Of a DNA stretch of 64,000 nucleotides, positions 42,113 through 50,938 are shown piece by piece. The DNA is taken from assembly GCF_001894885.1 (NCBI RefSeq), contig NZ_BCXB01000003.1, positions 223,208 to 287,207 on the forward strand. The letters are read 5' to 3'. The notes beneath the pieces were generated by a model. It searched no databases and was not told where the DNA came from. It saw only the letters and a list, made by a program, of their open reading frames with translations. The position numbers were made by a program, and so were the translations under genes. Source of the DNA: Rhodococcus marinonascens NBRC 14363. GTDB lineage: Bacteria; Actinomycetota; Actinomycetes; Mycobacteriales; Mycobacteriaceae. How positions within the stretch are numbered: position 1 is the first letter of the stretch; every line of letters begins with the position of its first letter.

Positions 42113-43489
42113 TCAGTCCAGGTAGTCTCGCAGCACCTGCGACCGGGACGGGTGGCGCAGTTTCGACATGGTCTTGGACTCGATCTGGCGGATGCGCTCG
42201 CGCGTGACCCCGTAGACCTGGCCGATCTCGTCCAGGGTGCGCGGCTGTCCGTCGGTCAGTCCGAAGCGCAGGCGCACCACGCCCGCCTCACGCTCGGACA
42301 GCGTATCCAGCACTTGCTGCAGCTGATCCTGCAGCAAGGTGAAGGACACAGCGTCGACGGCCACAACGGCTTCGGAGTCCTCGATGAAGTCGCCGAGTTG
42401 GCTGTCGCCCTCGTCGCCGATGGTCTGGTCCAGGGAGATGGGCTCGCGCGCGTACTGCTGGATCTCCAGCACCTTCTCGGGCGTGATGTCCATTTCCTTG
42501 GCGAGCTCTTCGGGAGTGGGCTCACGGCCCAGATCCTGCAACAGTTCGCGTTGGATGCGCCCGAGCTTGTTGATGACCTCCACCATGTGCACCGGAATGC
42601 GAATGGTGCGGGCCTGGTCAGCCATTGCGCGGGTGATGGCCTGACGGATCCACCACGTGGCGTAGGTCGAGAACTTGTATCCCTTGGTGTAGTCGAATTT
42701 CTCGACGGCCCGGATGAGGCCCAGATTGCCTTCCTGGATCAGGTCCAGGAAGGCCATGCCGCGTCCGGTGTAGCGCTTGGCCAGCGATACGACGAGGCGG
42801 AGGTTGGCTTCGAGTAGGTGGTTCTTGGCACGGTTTCCGTCACGGCAGATCCAACTCATGTCCCGGCGCTGGGTGGCGGGGAGCTTCTCACCGGAGGCCG
42901 AGACTTCCTGCATGATCTGGGTTGCGTAGAGCCCGGCCTCGATGCGTTTGGCGAGATCCACCTCCTCTTCGGCGTTGAGGAGTGCAACCTTGCCGATCTG
43001 CTTGAGGTATGCGCGAACCGAGTCGGCGGATGCCGTGAGCTCGGCATCCTTGCGTGCCTGACGTAGGGCCTCGGACTCTTCCTCGTCCCAAACGAAGTCA
43101 CCGGAGGCCTTGTCCTTCTCGGACGGTTCCTCGGTTTCGTCGTCCGTGCCGACCGCGACCACCTCGACGACATCGGACTCGACCTCGGCCGAGTCGCCGT
43201 CGGTGACGTCGTTTTCTTCTATGTCAACGGAGCCTTCGTCGGGGCTGGCCTCGCCGTCCGCCGACTTACCGACCCCGGCTTTCTTGGCGGGAGCTTTCTT
43301 GGCGGGAGCTTTCTTTGCGGGAGCTTTCTTTGCCGCAGCTTTCTTTGCGGGAGCTTTCTTCGCCGCGGTCTTATTGGCGGGAACATCCTCGGTCGCCGAA
43401 GCAGTGCCGGCGGCTGTCGCTGCGACTGGCGCTCCCGGTCCTGACTCCGAAGTCGAATCAGTAGTCTGACGTGTATCGGTGGCTGCCAC
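42113..43489 (-). CDS. sigA: Principal RNA polymerase sigma factor SigA
   Basis: SigA is the 458-residue housekeeping sigma factor (group 1). The N-terminal part (about 1-130) is not conserved. It holds an Ala/Lys-rich block of KKAPA repeats (about 40-75) followed by an acidic stretch ([17 protein letters not shown]). Conserved regions: 1.2 ([17 protein letters not shown]), 2.1-2.4 ([20 protein letters not shown] and [16 protein letters not shown]), 3 and 4.2 ([20 protein letters not shown]), ending in VLRDYLD as in SigA/HrdB proteins. The start is GTG 43489 with AAGGG six bases upstream. ppgK lies 121 bp upstream in the same direction. Confidence 0.97.
   Translation of the reverse strand: MAATDTRQTTDSTSESGPGAPVAATAAGTASATEDVPANKTAAKKAPAKKAAAKKAPAKKAPAKKAPAKKAGVGKSADGEASPDEGSVDIEENDVTDGDSAEVESDVVEVVAVGTDDETEEPSEKDKASGDFVWDEEESEALRQARKDAELTASADSVRAYLKQIGKVALLNAEEEVDLAKRIEAGLYATQIMQEVSASGEKLPATQRRDMSWICRDGNRAKNHLLEANLRLVVSLAKRYTGRGMAFLDLIQEGNLGLIRAVEKFDYTKGYKFSTYATWWIRQAITRAMADQARTIRIPVHMVEVINKLGRIQRELLQDLGREPTPEELAKEMDITPEKVLEIQQYAREPISLDQTIGDEGDSQLGDFIEDSEAVVAVDAVSFTLLQDQLQQVLDTLSEREAGVVRLRFGLTDGQPRTLDEIGQVYGVTRERIRQIESKTMSKLRHPSRSQVLRDYLD
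43278..43367. repeat. 15-bp coding repeats in sigA encoding KKAPA motifs
   Basis: Six near-identical 15-bp units (GCTTTCTTKGCGGGA type on the plus strand) lie in the 5' part of sigA and encode Lys-Lys-Ala-Pro-Ala or Lys-Lys-Ala-Ala-Ala. Length variation between strains is likely. Confidence 0.85.
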
Positions 43490-43610
43490 GTACGCCCTTT
43501 CGTGACGGTGTCGTGCGGCGTCACGCCAGAGTGATCATCCGGCGGAGAGGTCTACTGGTTTCGCCGGCGCGCAGCCGGGCTCTTTCATTGTAACGACCTA
43601 TTCGAAATAG

Positions 43611-44363
43611 TTATGGAGCGATGCCCGTGTCGACCGCAATAGCTGCGCCCACTATCCCCGCTGTATTGAGAAGCGCAGCAGGTACAACGGGTGTCCTGCT
43701 TGTCAGATGAGGAATCCACTTCTCGTGTTTGCGGCTGATGCCGCCGCCCGCGATGAACAGATCCGGCCAGAGTAGGTCCTCGAACCGGGTCAGCACGCGG
43801 GACACCTCCGCCGCCCATTCCTTGTAGGACAGATCATTGGCGTCCTTCACCGAGGACGCCGCCAGATGCTCGGCTTCCTTGCAGTCAACTTCCATGTGCC
43901 CGAATTCGGTGTTGGGCAGCAGGACGCCGTTGTGAAGGATCGCCGAGCCGATGCCGGTGCCGAAGGTGAGCAGGATGACAACTCCACTCGCATCCTTGCC
44001 TGCGCCGAGCCTGTCCTCCGCTATCCCCGCAGCGTCGGCGTCGTTGAGCACCGTGACGGGGCGGCCGCCGAAAGCATCGCCGAACAGGGCGCGCGCGTCT
44101 GTTCCGATCCATTTCTTGTCGATGTTCGCCGCAGAGCGTGCCACTCCGCCGGTGACCACACTCGGCAGGGTGACACCGACCGGCCCGTCCCACCTCGCCA
44201 ACCGGACGATCTCGGCGACGGTCTCCGCGACCGCGTTCGGAGTGGACGGCTGGGGAGTGGGGAGTTTGATGCGGTCTCCGATCAACTCGCCAGTCGTGAG
44301 ATCGACGGTGCCCCCCTTGACGCCGCTGCCTCCCACGTCAACACCGAACCCGGTTTTGGTCAT
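43611..44363 (-). CDS. ppgK: Polyphosphate/ATP glucokinase PpgK
   Basis: PpgK is a 250-residue ROK/hexokinase-type glucokinase that can use inorganic polyphosphate as well as ATP to make glucose-6-phosphate. Seen: phosphate-1 motif FGVDVGGSGVKGGTVD (about 5-20), substrate-site VTLPSVVTGGV, LNDADAAGIAE (about 107, catalytic Asp), phosphate-2 motif LTFGTGIGSAI (about 137) and NTEFGHMEVDC (about 155, Glu/His typical of PPGK). ATG 44363 has GGAGGAG eight bases upstream; the open frame to 44651 is rejected. ppgK next to sigA is a conserved actinobacterial linkage. Confidence 0.96.
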   Translation of the reverse strand: MTKTGFGVDVGGSGVKGGTVDLTTGELIGDRIKLPTPQPSTPNAVAETVAEIVRLARWDGPVGVTLPSVVTGGVARSAANIDKKWIGTDARALFGDAFGGRPVTVLNDADAAGIAEDRLGAGKDASGVVILLTFGTGIGSAILHNGVLLPNTEFGHMEVDCKEAEHLAASSVKDANDLSYKEWAAEVSRVLTRFEDLLWPDLFIAGGGISRKHEKWIPHLTSRTPVVPAALLNTAGIVGAAIAVDTGIAP

Positions 44364-44522
44364 GGCGTGTGCTCCTCCGTGTCGAACTACGACGTGTTCT
44401 CCGTGCGCTTTCCGGCTGTCCGTCACAATAGTGCGTCGAGGCAGGTTCGGTGGGCTGAGGCGCCTCTGCACGCGGAGTGCCCCGGGGGTCGGCAACCGGA
44501 GCGCCAGCGGTGGTGCGAGGCA

Positions 44523-45449
44523 GTGGAAGTGTGTTCCGATGGGGGTGTGTATGCACCCCAGAGTCGAGAGACCGAGCAAGGCCGTATCGGCACCGATCCG
44601 CAACGACTGCTCGACGTGGCTGTGGCTGTGGCTGAGGAGGCTGCCGCCCACGTCCGGTCACGACGTCCCGAGGTGTTCGGAAGTGTCGGGAAAGGAGCAG
44701 CGTCCGGCAATTCCGTTGCGTCGAAGAGCACCCCCACGGACCCGGTCACCGTGGTCGACACCGAGAGCGAGCGAGTCATCCGCGACCGTCTCGCGATTCT
44801 GCGGCCTGACGATGCGATCCTCGGTGAGGAGGGTGGCGGGGAGGGAAATTCCCTCGCCGGGGTGCGGTGGGTCGTGGATCCGATCGACGGCACGGTGAAT
44901 TTTCTGTACGGGGTGCCCGCCTACGCAGTCTCGGTGGCTGCGCAGATCGATGGAATGTCCGTTGCGGGGGCTGTGGTCGACGTGGCGGCCCGATCGACGT
45001 ATTCCGCGGCACGGGGTTGCGGGGCGACTCTCACCGATGCTGAGGGGCGGGTGAGAGAGCTTCGGTGCAACCCGGTCACGGACGTGTCGATGGCCTTACT
45101 CGCAACCGGATTCGGGTACAGCGCGGCGCGGCGCAGGGTGCAGGGTGCCCTCATCGGCGAGATCCTCCCGCGGGTACGGGACATTCGCCGGATTGGATCG
45201 GCGGCCCTCGATCTGTGCATGGTCGCGTCCGGTCAGGTCGACGCGCACTTCGAACACGGGCTGAGCCCCTGGGACTGGGCCGCAGGATCACTTATCGCTA
45301 CCGAAGCAGGGGCGCGCGTGCGTATCCCCGCCCCACACTCGTCGAGTGCGGACGGTGAATTGGTGGTGGCAGCAGCCCCTGGCATCGCCGACGAACTGGA
45401 GGCACTGTTCGCCGAGGTCGGAGTGGACGGCCCGATTCAGGAGACATGA
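44523..45449 (+). CDS. suhB: Inositol-1-monophosphatase family protein SuhB
   Basis: This is a 308-residue Mg2+/Li+-sensitive phosphatase of the inositol monophosphatase family. In this group it makes free inositol for phosphatidylinositol, mannosides and mycothiol. Metal and active-site motifs: ILGEEGGG (Glu, about 99), WVVDPIDGTVNF (Asp/Ile/Asp/Gly/Thr, about 118) and LSPWDWAAGSLIATEAGA (Asp, about 260). The start is uncertain. GTG 44523, 44529 and 44547 are all in frame and none has a clear ribosome site; I use the longest near family length. It is divergent from ppgK and convergent with cei, as in M. tuberculosis Rv2701c. Confidence 0.92.
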   Translation: MEVCSDGGVYAPQSRETEQGRIGTDPQRLLDVAVAVAEEAAAHVRSRRPEVFGSVGKGAASGNSVASKSTPTDPVTVVDTESERVIRDRLAILRPDDAILGEEGGGEGNSLAGVRWVVDPIDGTVNFLYGVPAYAVSVAAQIDGMSVAGAVVDVAARSTYSAARGCGATLTDAEGRVRELRCNPVTDVSMALLATGFGYSAARRRVQGALIGEILPRVRDIRRIGSAALDLCMVASGQVDAHFEHGLSPWDWAAGSLIATEAGARVRIPAPHSSSADGELVVAAAPGIADELEALFAEVGVDGPIQET

Positions 45450-45456
45450 CCGGCGG

Positions 45457-46110
45457 TCAGCAACGGGCCGTGCGAGCCGCCTTCAACAGGTCAATGTCGA
45501 GAGGAGCGGACTGAGTTCCCGGCGGCGGATCCTTCAGGGACCGCAGCACCTCTTCGGCATCAGGGTTCGGTGAGATCTCGCGGAAGTAGGTTCCGAGCGC
45601 GAGATCGACGGTGTCGTCGGTGCGTGAATCCTCGATGAGTTCGGCGCACGGGGCGACGAGCCAGAGGGCACTTGCCGCGACGGTTCCGTTCGGCCCGAAC
45701 CTCAGCTGTCCCTGGCACTGCATGTTCTGGTCGACGTAGATCGGGTCGTTTCCGGCCTGGACGTCGGGGGCGCTCGCGAAACCGTAGTCGCTCAACTGCG
45801 CAGCCACCTGCGCCGCCTGGCCGACCTCGCCGTTGGCGTTGAACACGCGCACCTTCGCGGCAGACAGTGCGGCGGGTTCCACGTCCAGCAGCGTCGAGGC
45901 GTCGACCCTCTCGCCTAGCGTGGGCTGCGGCGGTGGATTGCACGCGACGGTCGTGGCCGGCTCCTCGTCCTGACTGAGGATGCTTGTCCACAGCACAGCG
46001 CCGAGCAGGGCGAGGACCACGAACACGAGGAGTATCGGCATTGCTCGCCGCCTCCGGAACGGACGACCCTCGTCGTCGAGTGGGCTGCCGTCGGTGATCA
46101 GTGAAACCAC
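45457..46110 (-). CDS. cei: Envelope integrity protein Cei (LytR C-terminal-like domain)
   Basis: This is a 217-residue protein with a short basic cytoplasmic N-terminus (GRPFRRRRA), one membrane helix (about 23-42, MPILLVFVVLALLGAVLW) and an extracytoplasmic domain of the LytR_C type. Two Cys pairs are possible (VACNPPPQP, NMQCQGQLRF, LVAPCAELIE and the C-terminal Cys). M. tuberculosis Rv2700 (Cei) has this layout and genome position, and its loss weakens the cell envelope. I chose GTG 46110, because GAGG lies six bases upstream and the basic start fits; the open frame to 46209 is rejected. Confidence 0.9.
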   Translation of the reverse strand: MVSLITDGSPLDDEGRPFRRRRAMPILLVFVVLALLGAVLWTSILSQDEEPATTVACNPPPQPTLGERVDASTLLDVEPAALSAAKVRVFNANGEVGQAAQVAAQLSDYGFASAPDVQAGNDPIYVDQNMQCQGQLRFGPNGTVAASALWLVAPCAELIEDSRTDDTVDLALGTYFREISPNPDAEEVLRSLKDPPPGTQSAPLDIDLLKAARTARC

Positions 46111-46576
46111 AGTGTGCCTCGACCTTTCCTGCGAAACTGCACGTCGTATGTATCGCCCGCACAGCGCCGATACAGTGCCCGGCCACAGGTCGTGGCGCAG
46201 GTTCGGCACCCACTGTAGATCGCCGGAGTCCCGATACTTCGAACCCTCCCCGACTGCGGAATGTCACAGGTTGCTGTGACATTGGTGACGATTTGCAGAC
46301 AATTTGCACGATCGGTCAATTCGGTTACGCCTTTCGAGTCGCGTTCGGCTACTGTCTGGCGGCCCGAGTCGTTCGGAGAGCGTGGAACGAGGGTGGGCAG
46401 ATGAGGCGTACAACACGATTTGGGACCTGTTTCCGGCACTGATCCAAGCGCGCGGCATCGTTCGTCCGCGGGGTGTGATCTGCGGCGGAACGGGTGGCGC
46501 GTGGGAGGTTGACCACCAATGGGGTCGGCGTTCCTCGCAAGCCGGGATATATGGAAGAGGACGAGGGGAAAACGAC
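46111..46576. other. Divergent promoter region between cei and the DUF4193 gene
   Basis: This is 466 bp without a supported gene. It holds a perfect 24-bp palindrome (46260-46283). Several frames are open but none has family support. Confidence 0.5.
46260..46283. promoter_or_regulatory. Perfect inverted repeat, candidate operator
   Basis: AATGTCACA-GGTTGC-TGTGACATT has 9-bp perfect arms and a 6-bp spacer. It lies about 150 bp upstream of cei and 294 bp upstream of the DUF4193 start. It resembles a dimer-binding site. The half-sites are in the opposite order to CRP/GlxR sites (TGTGA-N6-TCACA), so the binding protein is unknown. Confidence 0.5.
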
Positions 46577-46879
46577 ATGGCAACTGACTACGACGCACCG
46601 CGGCGAACAGAGTCCGACGAGGTTTCGGAGGATTCGCTGGAGGAACTGAAAGCGCGACGCAACGAAGCACAATCGGCGGTCGTCGACATCGACGAGTCCG
46701 ACACTGCGGAATCCTTCGAATTGCCCGGCGCGGATTTGTCGGGGGAAGAGCTCTCGGTGCGGGTCGTGCCCAAGCGGGCCGACGAGTTCACGTGTTCGAG
46801 TTGCTTCCTGGTACACCACCGAGGCCGACTCGCGAGCGACGCCGGTGGGGTGCTGGTCTGCAGGGACTGCGCGGCCTGA
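46577..46879 (+). CDS. DUF4193 protein (Rv2699c-like)
   Basis: This is a 100-residue, strongly acidic protein of the DUF4193 family, the same length as M. tuberculosis Rv2699c and in the same context. It has an acidic helical N-terminal half (SLEELKARRNEAQSAVVDID) and a C-terminal zinc-ribbon-like motif CSSCFLVHHRGRLA...CRDCAA (CxxC twice). ATG 46577 follows AGGGGA at normal spacing. The Cys pairs suggest metal binding; no function is assigned. Confidence 0.92.
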   Translation: MATDYDAPRRTESDEVSEDSLEELKARRNEAQSAVVDIDESDTAESFELPGADLSGEELSVRVVPKRADEFTCSSCFLVHHRGRLASDAGGVLVCRDCAA

Positions 46880-46902
46880 GAGCGCAGGCCGGAGCCAGTG
46901 GC

Positions 46903-46930
46903 GGACGGTGGTGGCAGGGCACCACCGTCC
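46903..46930. terminator. Hairpin between DUF4193 and DUF3093 genes
   Basis: A perfect 10-bp stem GGACGGTGGT/ACCACCGTCC with an 8-nt loop lies between convergent stops at 46879 and 46949. Confidence 0.75.
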
Positions 46931-46948
46931 ATTCAGCCTCCGCTCTGT

Positions 46949-47455
46949 CTACGGGCGGGCGCGGCTGATGGCGGCCAGCAATGCGGCCGGGCGCCGAGTG
47001 CTGACCAGCCAGTAGGGGGTCGGATCCTCGGGATCGTCGAGAACGATGAGGACCATCGACTTGACCCACACGCGGTGCTGAACGAACGCGGAGGGGTCCA
47101 GTTGGCGACCGAGGGCTGCGCTCTTGGCCGACCCGGGGACCTCGGCGACTCGCGTGATCACGTCCACAGGCAGATGTGCTCGCCCGACCTTCAGGTGGAC
47201 GCCGTTCGGTTCGTCAACGACCTCGACTCGGAGTCGGCTGAGCCAGATAAGACCCCACACCGGGAGCGGGAGCAGCAGGACGTACGGCAACCAGGCGCGC
47301 AGACCCGGCGCCCCCATATGCACCTCCGCGGCCAACAGTCCGGCGACGAACAAGCCCACAGCCCACCACCAAATCGGCACCCACAGACGCTCCGAGTACA
47401 GCGTGGACTGGATGTTATCGGTGGGCGCGGCTTCGGGCCGGGACGTTTCTGACAC
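46949..47455 (-). CDS. DUF3093 membrane protein (Rv2698-like)
   Basis: This is a 168-residue protein of the DUF3093 family. Two membrane helices (about 26-45 WVPIWWWAVGLFVAGLLA, and 52-72 AWLPYVLLLPLPVWGLIWL) precede a cytoplasmic beta-rich domain with the family pattern VGRAHLPVDVITRV and LDPSAFVQHRVWVKSMV, ending in PTPYWLVSTRRPAALLAAI. I chose GTG 47455 (MSETSRPEA); the open frame to 47590 would run through the divergent dut gene. The start lies 35 bp from dut, so the two promoters overlap. Confidence 0.9.
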   Translation of the reverse strand: MSETSRPEAAPTDNIQSTLYSERLWVPIWWWAVGLFVAGLLAAEVHMGAPGLRAWLPYVLLLPLPVWGLIWLSRLRVEVVDEPNGVHLKVGRAHLPVDVITRVAEVPGSAKSAALGRQLDPSAFVQHRVWVKSMVLIVLDDPEDPTPYWLVSTRRPAALLAAISRARP

Positions 47456-47490
47456 CCAACTAGGATAGTCGTAGTGCGGGAGTAGGCTCT

Positions 47491-48012
47491 GTGCACGTGA
47501 GCGACCAATCTTCCGGCTTCCCTGTCGACGCGGCCTGCGCCCTTCCACCTGTCGCCCTCCAGCGGCTGGACCCAGATATTCCGATACCACAGCGGTCCCA
47601 CGATGGTGACGCAGGTGTCGATCTCTGTAGCACCACTGACATCACCATCGAGCCGGGGCGACGTGTTCTCGTCGGGACAGGGGTGGCGATTGCTCTGCCT
47701 CTGGGCACCGTCGGACTCGTCCATCCACGGTCAGGACTGGCCACCAAGTCGGGTCTGTCTGTGGTCAACACCCCGGGCACCATCGATGCCGGATACCGAG
47801 GCGAGATCAAGGTGTGCCTAATCAATCACGACCTCGACACGCCGATCGAAATCTGCCGGGGCGACCGGATCGCCCAGTTGGTCGTGCAGCGTGTGGAATT
47901 GGTCTCATTCGTCGAGGTGGAGTTCCTGGACGACACCACTCGCGGCAGTGACGGACACGGGTCGAGCGGAGGCCACGCGAGCCTCTTCGGCAATGCCAGA
48001 GAAGGAGTCTGA
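47491..48012 (+). CDS. dut: dUTP diphosphatase Dut
   Basis: Dut is a 173-residue trimeric dUTPase that hydrolyses dUTP to dUMP, which prevents uracil incorporation into DNA and feeds thymidylate synthesis. The five motifs are present: HDGDAGVDL (1), [11 protein letters not shown] (2), [16 protein letters not shown] with the catalytic Asp (3), [13 protein letters not shown] (4) and the flexible C-terminal [16 protein letters not shown] (5). GTG 47491 has GGGAG eight bases upstream; GTG 47497 (MSDQSSGFP) is an alternative. DUF3710 follows 2 bp later, so the two form an operon. Confidence 0.96.
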   Translation: MHVSDQSSGFPVDAACALPPVALQRLDPDIPIPQRSHDGDAGVDLCSTTDITIEPGRRVLVGTGVAIALPLGTVGLVHPRSGLATKSGLSVVNTPGTIDAGYRGEIKVCLINHDLDTPIEICRGDRIAQLVVQRVELVSFVEVEFLDDTTRGSDGHGSSGGHASLFGNAREGV

Positions 48013-48014
48013 AC

Positions 48015-48860
48015 ATGATTGGACGTCGGAAGAAGAAACCCGAGGACGACTCCCGCGGATTCGCCGAGGACACCAAGGCGGCAGTCGCGGCCGGTGAGGC
48101 GGAACTCGAGGTGGAGTCCGGCGAAGACTACGACGAGGTCGGTGAGGTCGACGGAGGCCCCCACGACGTCGAGGACCTGGACCCGGACGACGATCTCACC
48201 GTCGGCGAGACGGGCACTCGCCTCGATCTGGGGTCGGTCCTCGTCCCGATGCCACCGGGCGCCCAGTTGCAGGTCGAGATGGCGCCGAACGGTTCTCCGC
48301 AGGCCGTTCACCTCGTCACCCAGCACGGGAGAATCACCGTCGCGGCGTACGCCGCTCCGAAATCTCCCGGCCAGTGGCGGGAAGTCGCGGGCGACCTCGC
48401 CGAGTCCCTGCGCAACGATAATGCCGGGGTGAGCATCGAGAACGGGCCCTGGGGACGTGAGGTCGTCGCCGTCACCCCCAACGCAGACCTTCGTTTCATC
48501 GGCGTCGACGGCTATCGATGGATGGTCCGTTGCGTGGTGGCGGGGCCGAGCGGCGGCAACACCGCCGGCTCGGAACTCGTCGTGACCGCGAGGGCGATTC
48601 TGCGTGACAGTGTCGTCAAGCGAGGAACCGAACCGAACCCGGTACGGACGCCGCTTCCGGTGGTGCTGCCCGAGGCCCTCGTCAAGCAACTGGCTGCGGC
48701 TCACCAGCAGCAGTTGGCGCAGCAAGAGGGTGCAGTTCCGCAGGAGCCTGCCGAGCAGCAGACTGCGGCGGGGGGCGCATTGGATGGGTCTTCCGCGCCT
48801 GCCGCGCCGCCGCAGCGCCGCGGCGAATCCGGTTCGGCGATGCAGCAACTGGGCCGCTGA
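48015..48860 (+). CDS. DUF3710 protein (Rv2696c-like)
   Basis: This is a 281-residue soluble acidic protein. After a Lys-rich start (MIGRRKKKPEDD) and a long acidic segment it has the DUF3710 domain (about 75-230), with LDLGSVLVPMPPGAQLQVEM, VHLVTQHGRITVAAYAAP, NGPWGREVVAVTP and GVDGYRWMVRCVVAGP. A Gln/Ala-rich tail follows. It starts 2 bp after the dut stop and shares its transcript, an order conserved in actinobacteria. The function is unknown; the conserved link with dut hints at nucleotide or DNA metabolism but nothing in the domain shows it. Confidence 0.92.
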   Translation: MIGRRKKKPEDDSRGFAEDTKAAVAAGEAELEVESGEDYDEVGEVDGGPHDVEDLDPDDDLTVGETGTRLDLGSVLVPMPPGAQLQVEMAPNGSPQAVHLVTQHGRITVAAYAAPKSPGQWREVAGDLAESLRNDNAGVSIENGPWGREVVAVTPNADLRFIGVDGYRWMVRCVVAGPSGGNTAGSELVVTARAILRDSVVKRGTEPNPVRTPLPVVLPEALVKQLAAAHQQQLAQQEGAVPQEPAEQQTAAGGALDGSSAPAAPPQRRGESGSAMQQLGR

Positions 48861-48910
48861 CTGCGGTAGCAGCAATTGGGTGCTGACTGCGGTGAGCGGG
48901 GTGCCGCGCT

Positions 48911-49615
48911 TCAGGGCAGTAGCGAGTTCAGCGCCCTGAAACTTTCGCGCCCCAGGATCGCGGGGTCCGCACCGATTTGTTCGAGCGATACCGTGGCCAG
49001 ACCAGCGTGAGGTAGCCGGTCGGCCCAGATGCGCGCCACCTCGAGTGGGTGAACGGGGTCGTCGGTGGCGGCGACGATCCCGACCGGCACAGCGATACGT
49101 TCGAGTTCCTCCACTGCGGGCGCCCGGTACTCGGCAGCCTCGTCGAGCGCGGCGGGAAGGTGCGGCCACTGTGATTGCCAGGATTTGGCCAGTTCCCTGC
49201 CGAGCCAGGACGGGCTCGAGGCGATCATCTCAGCGGTTACCTTCTCGATTCCGTCTGCTCTCAGTCTGGCTGCGGTGAACCGGGCGCCGGCCGCGGCAGG
49301 AGCCTCCCCGGCGGTGCCCGTCCACGCCGGCAGTGCCGCGAGGACGCCCACGACACGGTCGGGGTTGGTACCAGCCCATTGCAGCGCCACTGCGGCCCCG
49401 ATGGATACCCCGCCGATGATGATGCGTTCGTGCAGAGCAGCGCAGTCGAGGGCGTCGAAGTAGCCGGCGACGACGCGGCGGGGGTCGGGTTCGACGGCCA
49501 CCGTGGCTATCCCGTGGCTCGTCAGGGGGTCGGTGAATGCGCGATTGACGAAGTCGGCGTCGGATCCCGTACCAGGGAGTATCAAGGCCACTGTGGGCCG
49601 GAAATCGAAGGGCAT
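48911..49615 (-). CDS. Alpha/beta hydrolase (Rv2695-like)
   Basis: This is a 234-residue compact alpha/beta-hydrolase-fold protein. Seen: LILPGTGSDADFV (oxyanion loop, about 11), nucleophile elbow IIGGVSIGAAVALQ (Ser about 71; GVSIG form of GxSxG) and the acid in IVAATDDPVHPLEVARI (about 186), where the HPLEV motif is typical of this subfamily. A clear C-terminal catalytic His is not obvious (SLEQIGADPAILG), which may mean reduced or different activity. It matches the position of Rv2695. The substrate is unknown. Confidence 0.82.
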   Translation of the reverse strand: MPFDFRPTVALILPGTGSDADFVNRAFTDPLTSHGIATVAVEPDPRRVVAGYFDALDCAALHERIIIGGVSIGAAVALQWAGTNPDRVVGVLAALPAWTGTAGEAPAAAGARFTAARLRADGIEKVTAEMIASSPSWLGRELAKSWQSQWPHLPAALDEAAEYRAPAVEELERIAVPVGIVAATDDPVHPLEVARIWADRLPHAGLATVSLEQIGADPAILGRESFRALNSLLP

Positions 49616-49750
49616 GTCTCGATTTTGCCTTCCACGTCACAGCGACCTCACATAGTGCAGTCGCGGGGAACTAATGGGTCTACAGTGGCGAGTACACAGC
49701 CCTACAAGTGGCGCGAAGACGTCGCGCCGCACATGCTCCAGGAGCGCGAA

Positions 49751-50128
49751 ATGGCACCCGCCACGGCAGGATATTTTCGTCGGATGACTCGCAGGCTAAC
49801 CGAGGACCTCGAGCAGCTGGACGCCGAGGAAATGGCTGAGACGTCACAGGCATCCGGTGCACAGCGTGCCTGCGATTGCAGTCGCGGTGAGGAAGTCACG
49901 ATGCTGGGACGGCTCCGCAGCGTCGAGGTGTGTCCGAAGTCCGCGAACGCCAGCATTGAAGCCGAGTTCTTCGACGGCACCGAACAGGTCACATTGGTGT
50001 GGATCGGCAGGCGGAGGATCCCGGGTATCGAACCGGGAAAGACGCTGCTGGTGCGTGGCCGGGTCGGCGAACGCGACGGCCAGAAGGTGATCTTCAACCC
50101 GTACTACGAGTTGCGCAGCGAGTCGTAG
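49751..50128 (+). CDS. OB-fold nucleic-acid-binding protein (Rv2694c-like)
   Basis: This is a 125-residue protein with an N-terminal helix conserved in the family (FRRMTRRLTEDLEQLDAEEM) and an OB-fold (about 45-125; EEVTMLGRLRSVEVCPKS, FFDGTEQVTLVWIGRRRIPG, TLLVRGRVGERDGQKVIFNP). I chose ATG 49751 (MAPATAGYF): AGGAG lies six bases upstream and upstream codons are unlike the family. OB-folds of this type bind single-stranded DNA or RNA. It precedes DUF3159 by 29 bp in the same direction. Confidence 0.9.
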   Translation: MAPATAGYFRRMTRRLTEDLEQLDAEEMAETSQASGAQRACDCSRGEEVTMLGRLRSVEVCPKSANASIEAEFFDGTEQVTLVWIGRRRIPGIEPGKTLLVRGRVGERDGQKVIFNPYYELRSES

Positions 50129-50157
50129 GGGTCCGCCTCGTGTGGCACTCTCATTGA

Positions 50158-50853
50158 GTGATCGAAACGAAACAGCAGTCCATTATCGAACAACTCGGCG
50201 GGATCGGCGGGTTGGTCTATTCGACACTGCCCATTCTGGTCTTCGTTCCCGTCAATGCGGTGTGGGGCTTGGCCCCGGCGATCTGGGCAGCCCTGGGAGT
50301 CGCGATCGCCGTTCTCGTCCGGCGCCTGATCCAACGCAGCCCCATCCAGCCTGCAGTATCGGGGTTCTTCGGCGTCGGTATCTCTGCGTTCATTGCGTAC
50401 CGTACAGGCGATGCCAAGGGCTACTTCCTGTTCGGGATCGTCACCAGCCTTGTCTACGGGGCGGTGTTTCTCGGCTCGATTCTGGTGCGCTGGCCAATCA
50501 TTGGCATCATCTGGGGATTCCTCAACGGCCACGGCAACCTCTGGCGCCGTCATCGCGGTGCGGTGCGTGCCTACGACCTGGCCACGGCGGCATGGGCGCT
50601 CGTGTTCGGTGCGCGGTATCTCGTGCAGTCGCAACTCTACGATGCGGACCAGACCGGCTGGCTCGCCTTCGCCCGCATCGCGATGGGATGGCCGATGGCC
50701 GGATTGGCGCTGTTGGTGACGATCTGGGCTGTTCGCCGGGCAGACCGGATTGTTGAACCGGGACCGTCCGAAGACGTTGTCGCGGAAACGGACGACGCGG
50801 AGACGGACGACGCGGAGGCGGTCGATTCCCGGGACGAGCCAGGGCACGGTTAG
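50158..50853 (+). CDS. DUF3159 membrane protein (Rv2693c-like)
   Basis: This is a 231-residue integral membrane protein of the DUF3159 family with about six hydrophobic segments between residues 15 and 198. Typical motifs are LVYSTLPILVFVPVNAVWG, SGFFGVGISAFIAYRTGDAKGYFL (quoted in parts: GFFGVGISAFIAYRTG, AKGYFL) and WALVFGARYLVQ. The C-terminal 30 residues are a highly acidic cytoplasmic tail with a duplicated ETDDAE. The start is GTG 50158. It probably forms an operon with the OB-fold gene. The function is unknown. Confidence 0.9.
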   Translation: MIETKQQSIIEQLGGIGGLVYSTLPILVFVPVNAVWGLAPAIWAALGVAIAVLVRRLIQRSPIQPAVSGFFGVGISAFIAYRTGDAKGYFLFGIVTSLVYGAVFLGSILVRWPIIGIIWGFLNGHGNLWRRHRGAVRAYDLATAAWALVFGARYLVQSQLYDADQTGWLAFARIAMGWPMAGLALLVTIWAVRRADRIVEPGPSEDVVAETDDAETDDAEAVDSRDEPGHG

Positions 50854-50938
50854 CTCTGCAGCGGTAACAGGTTGCGCCGGAAGCAGAGTCGACGAGATCC
50901 AGTGATGTGGTGGTGCTCGACTGATCCTTCGGGTCGGA

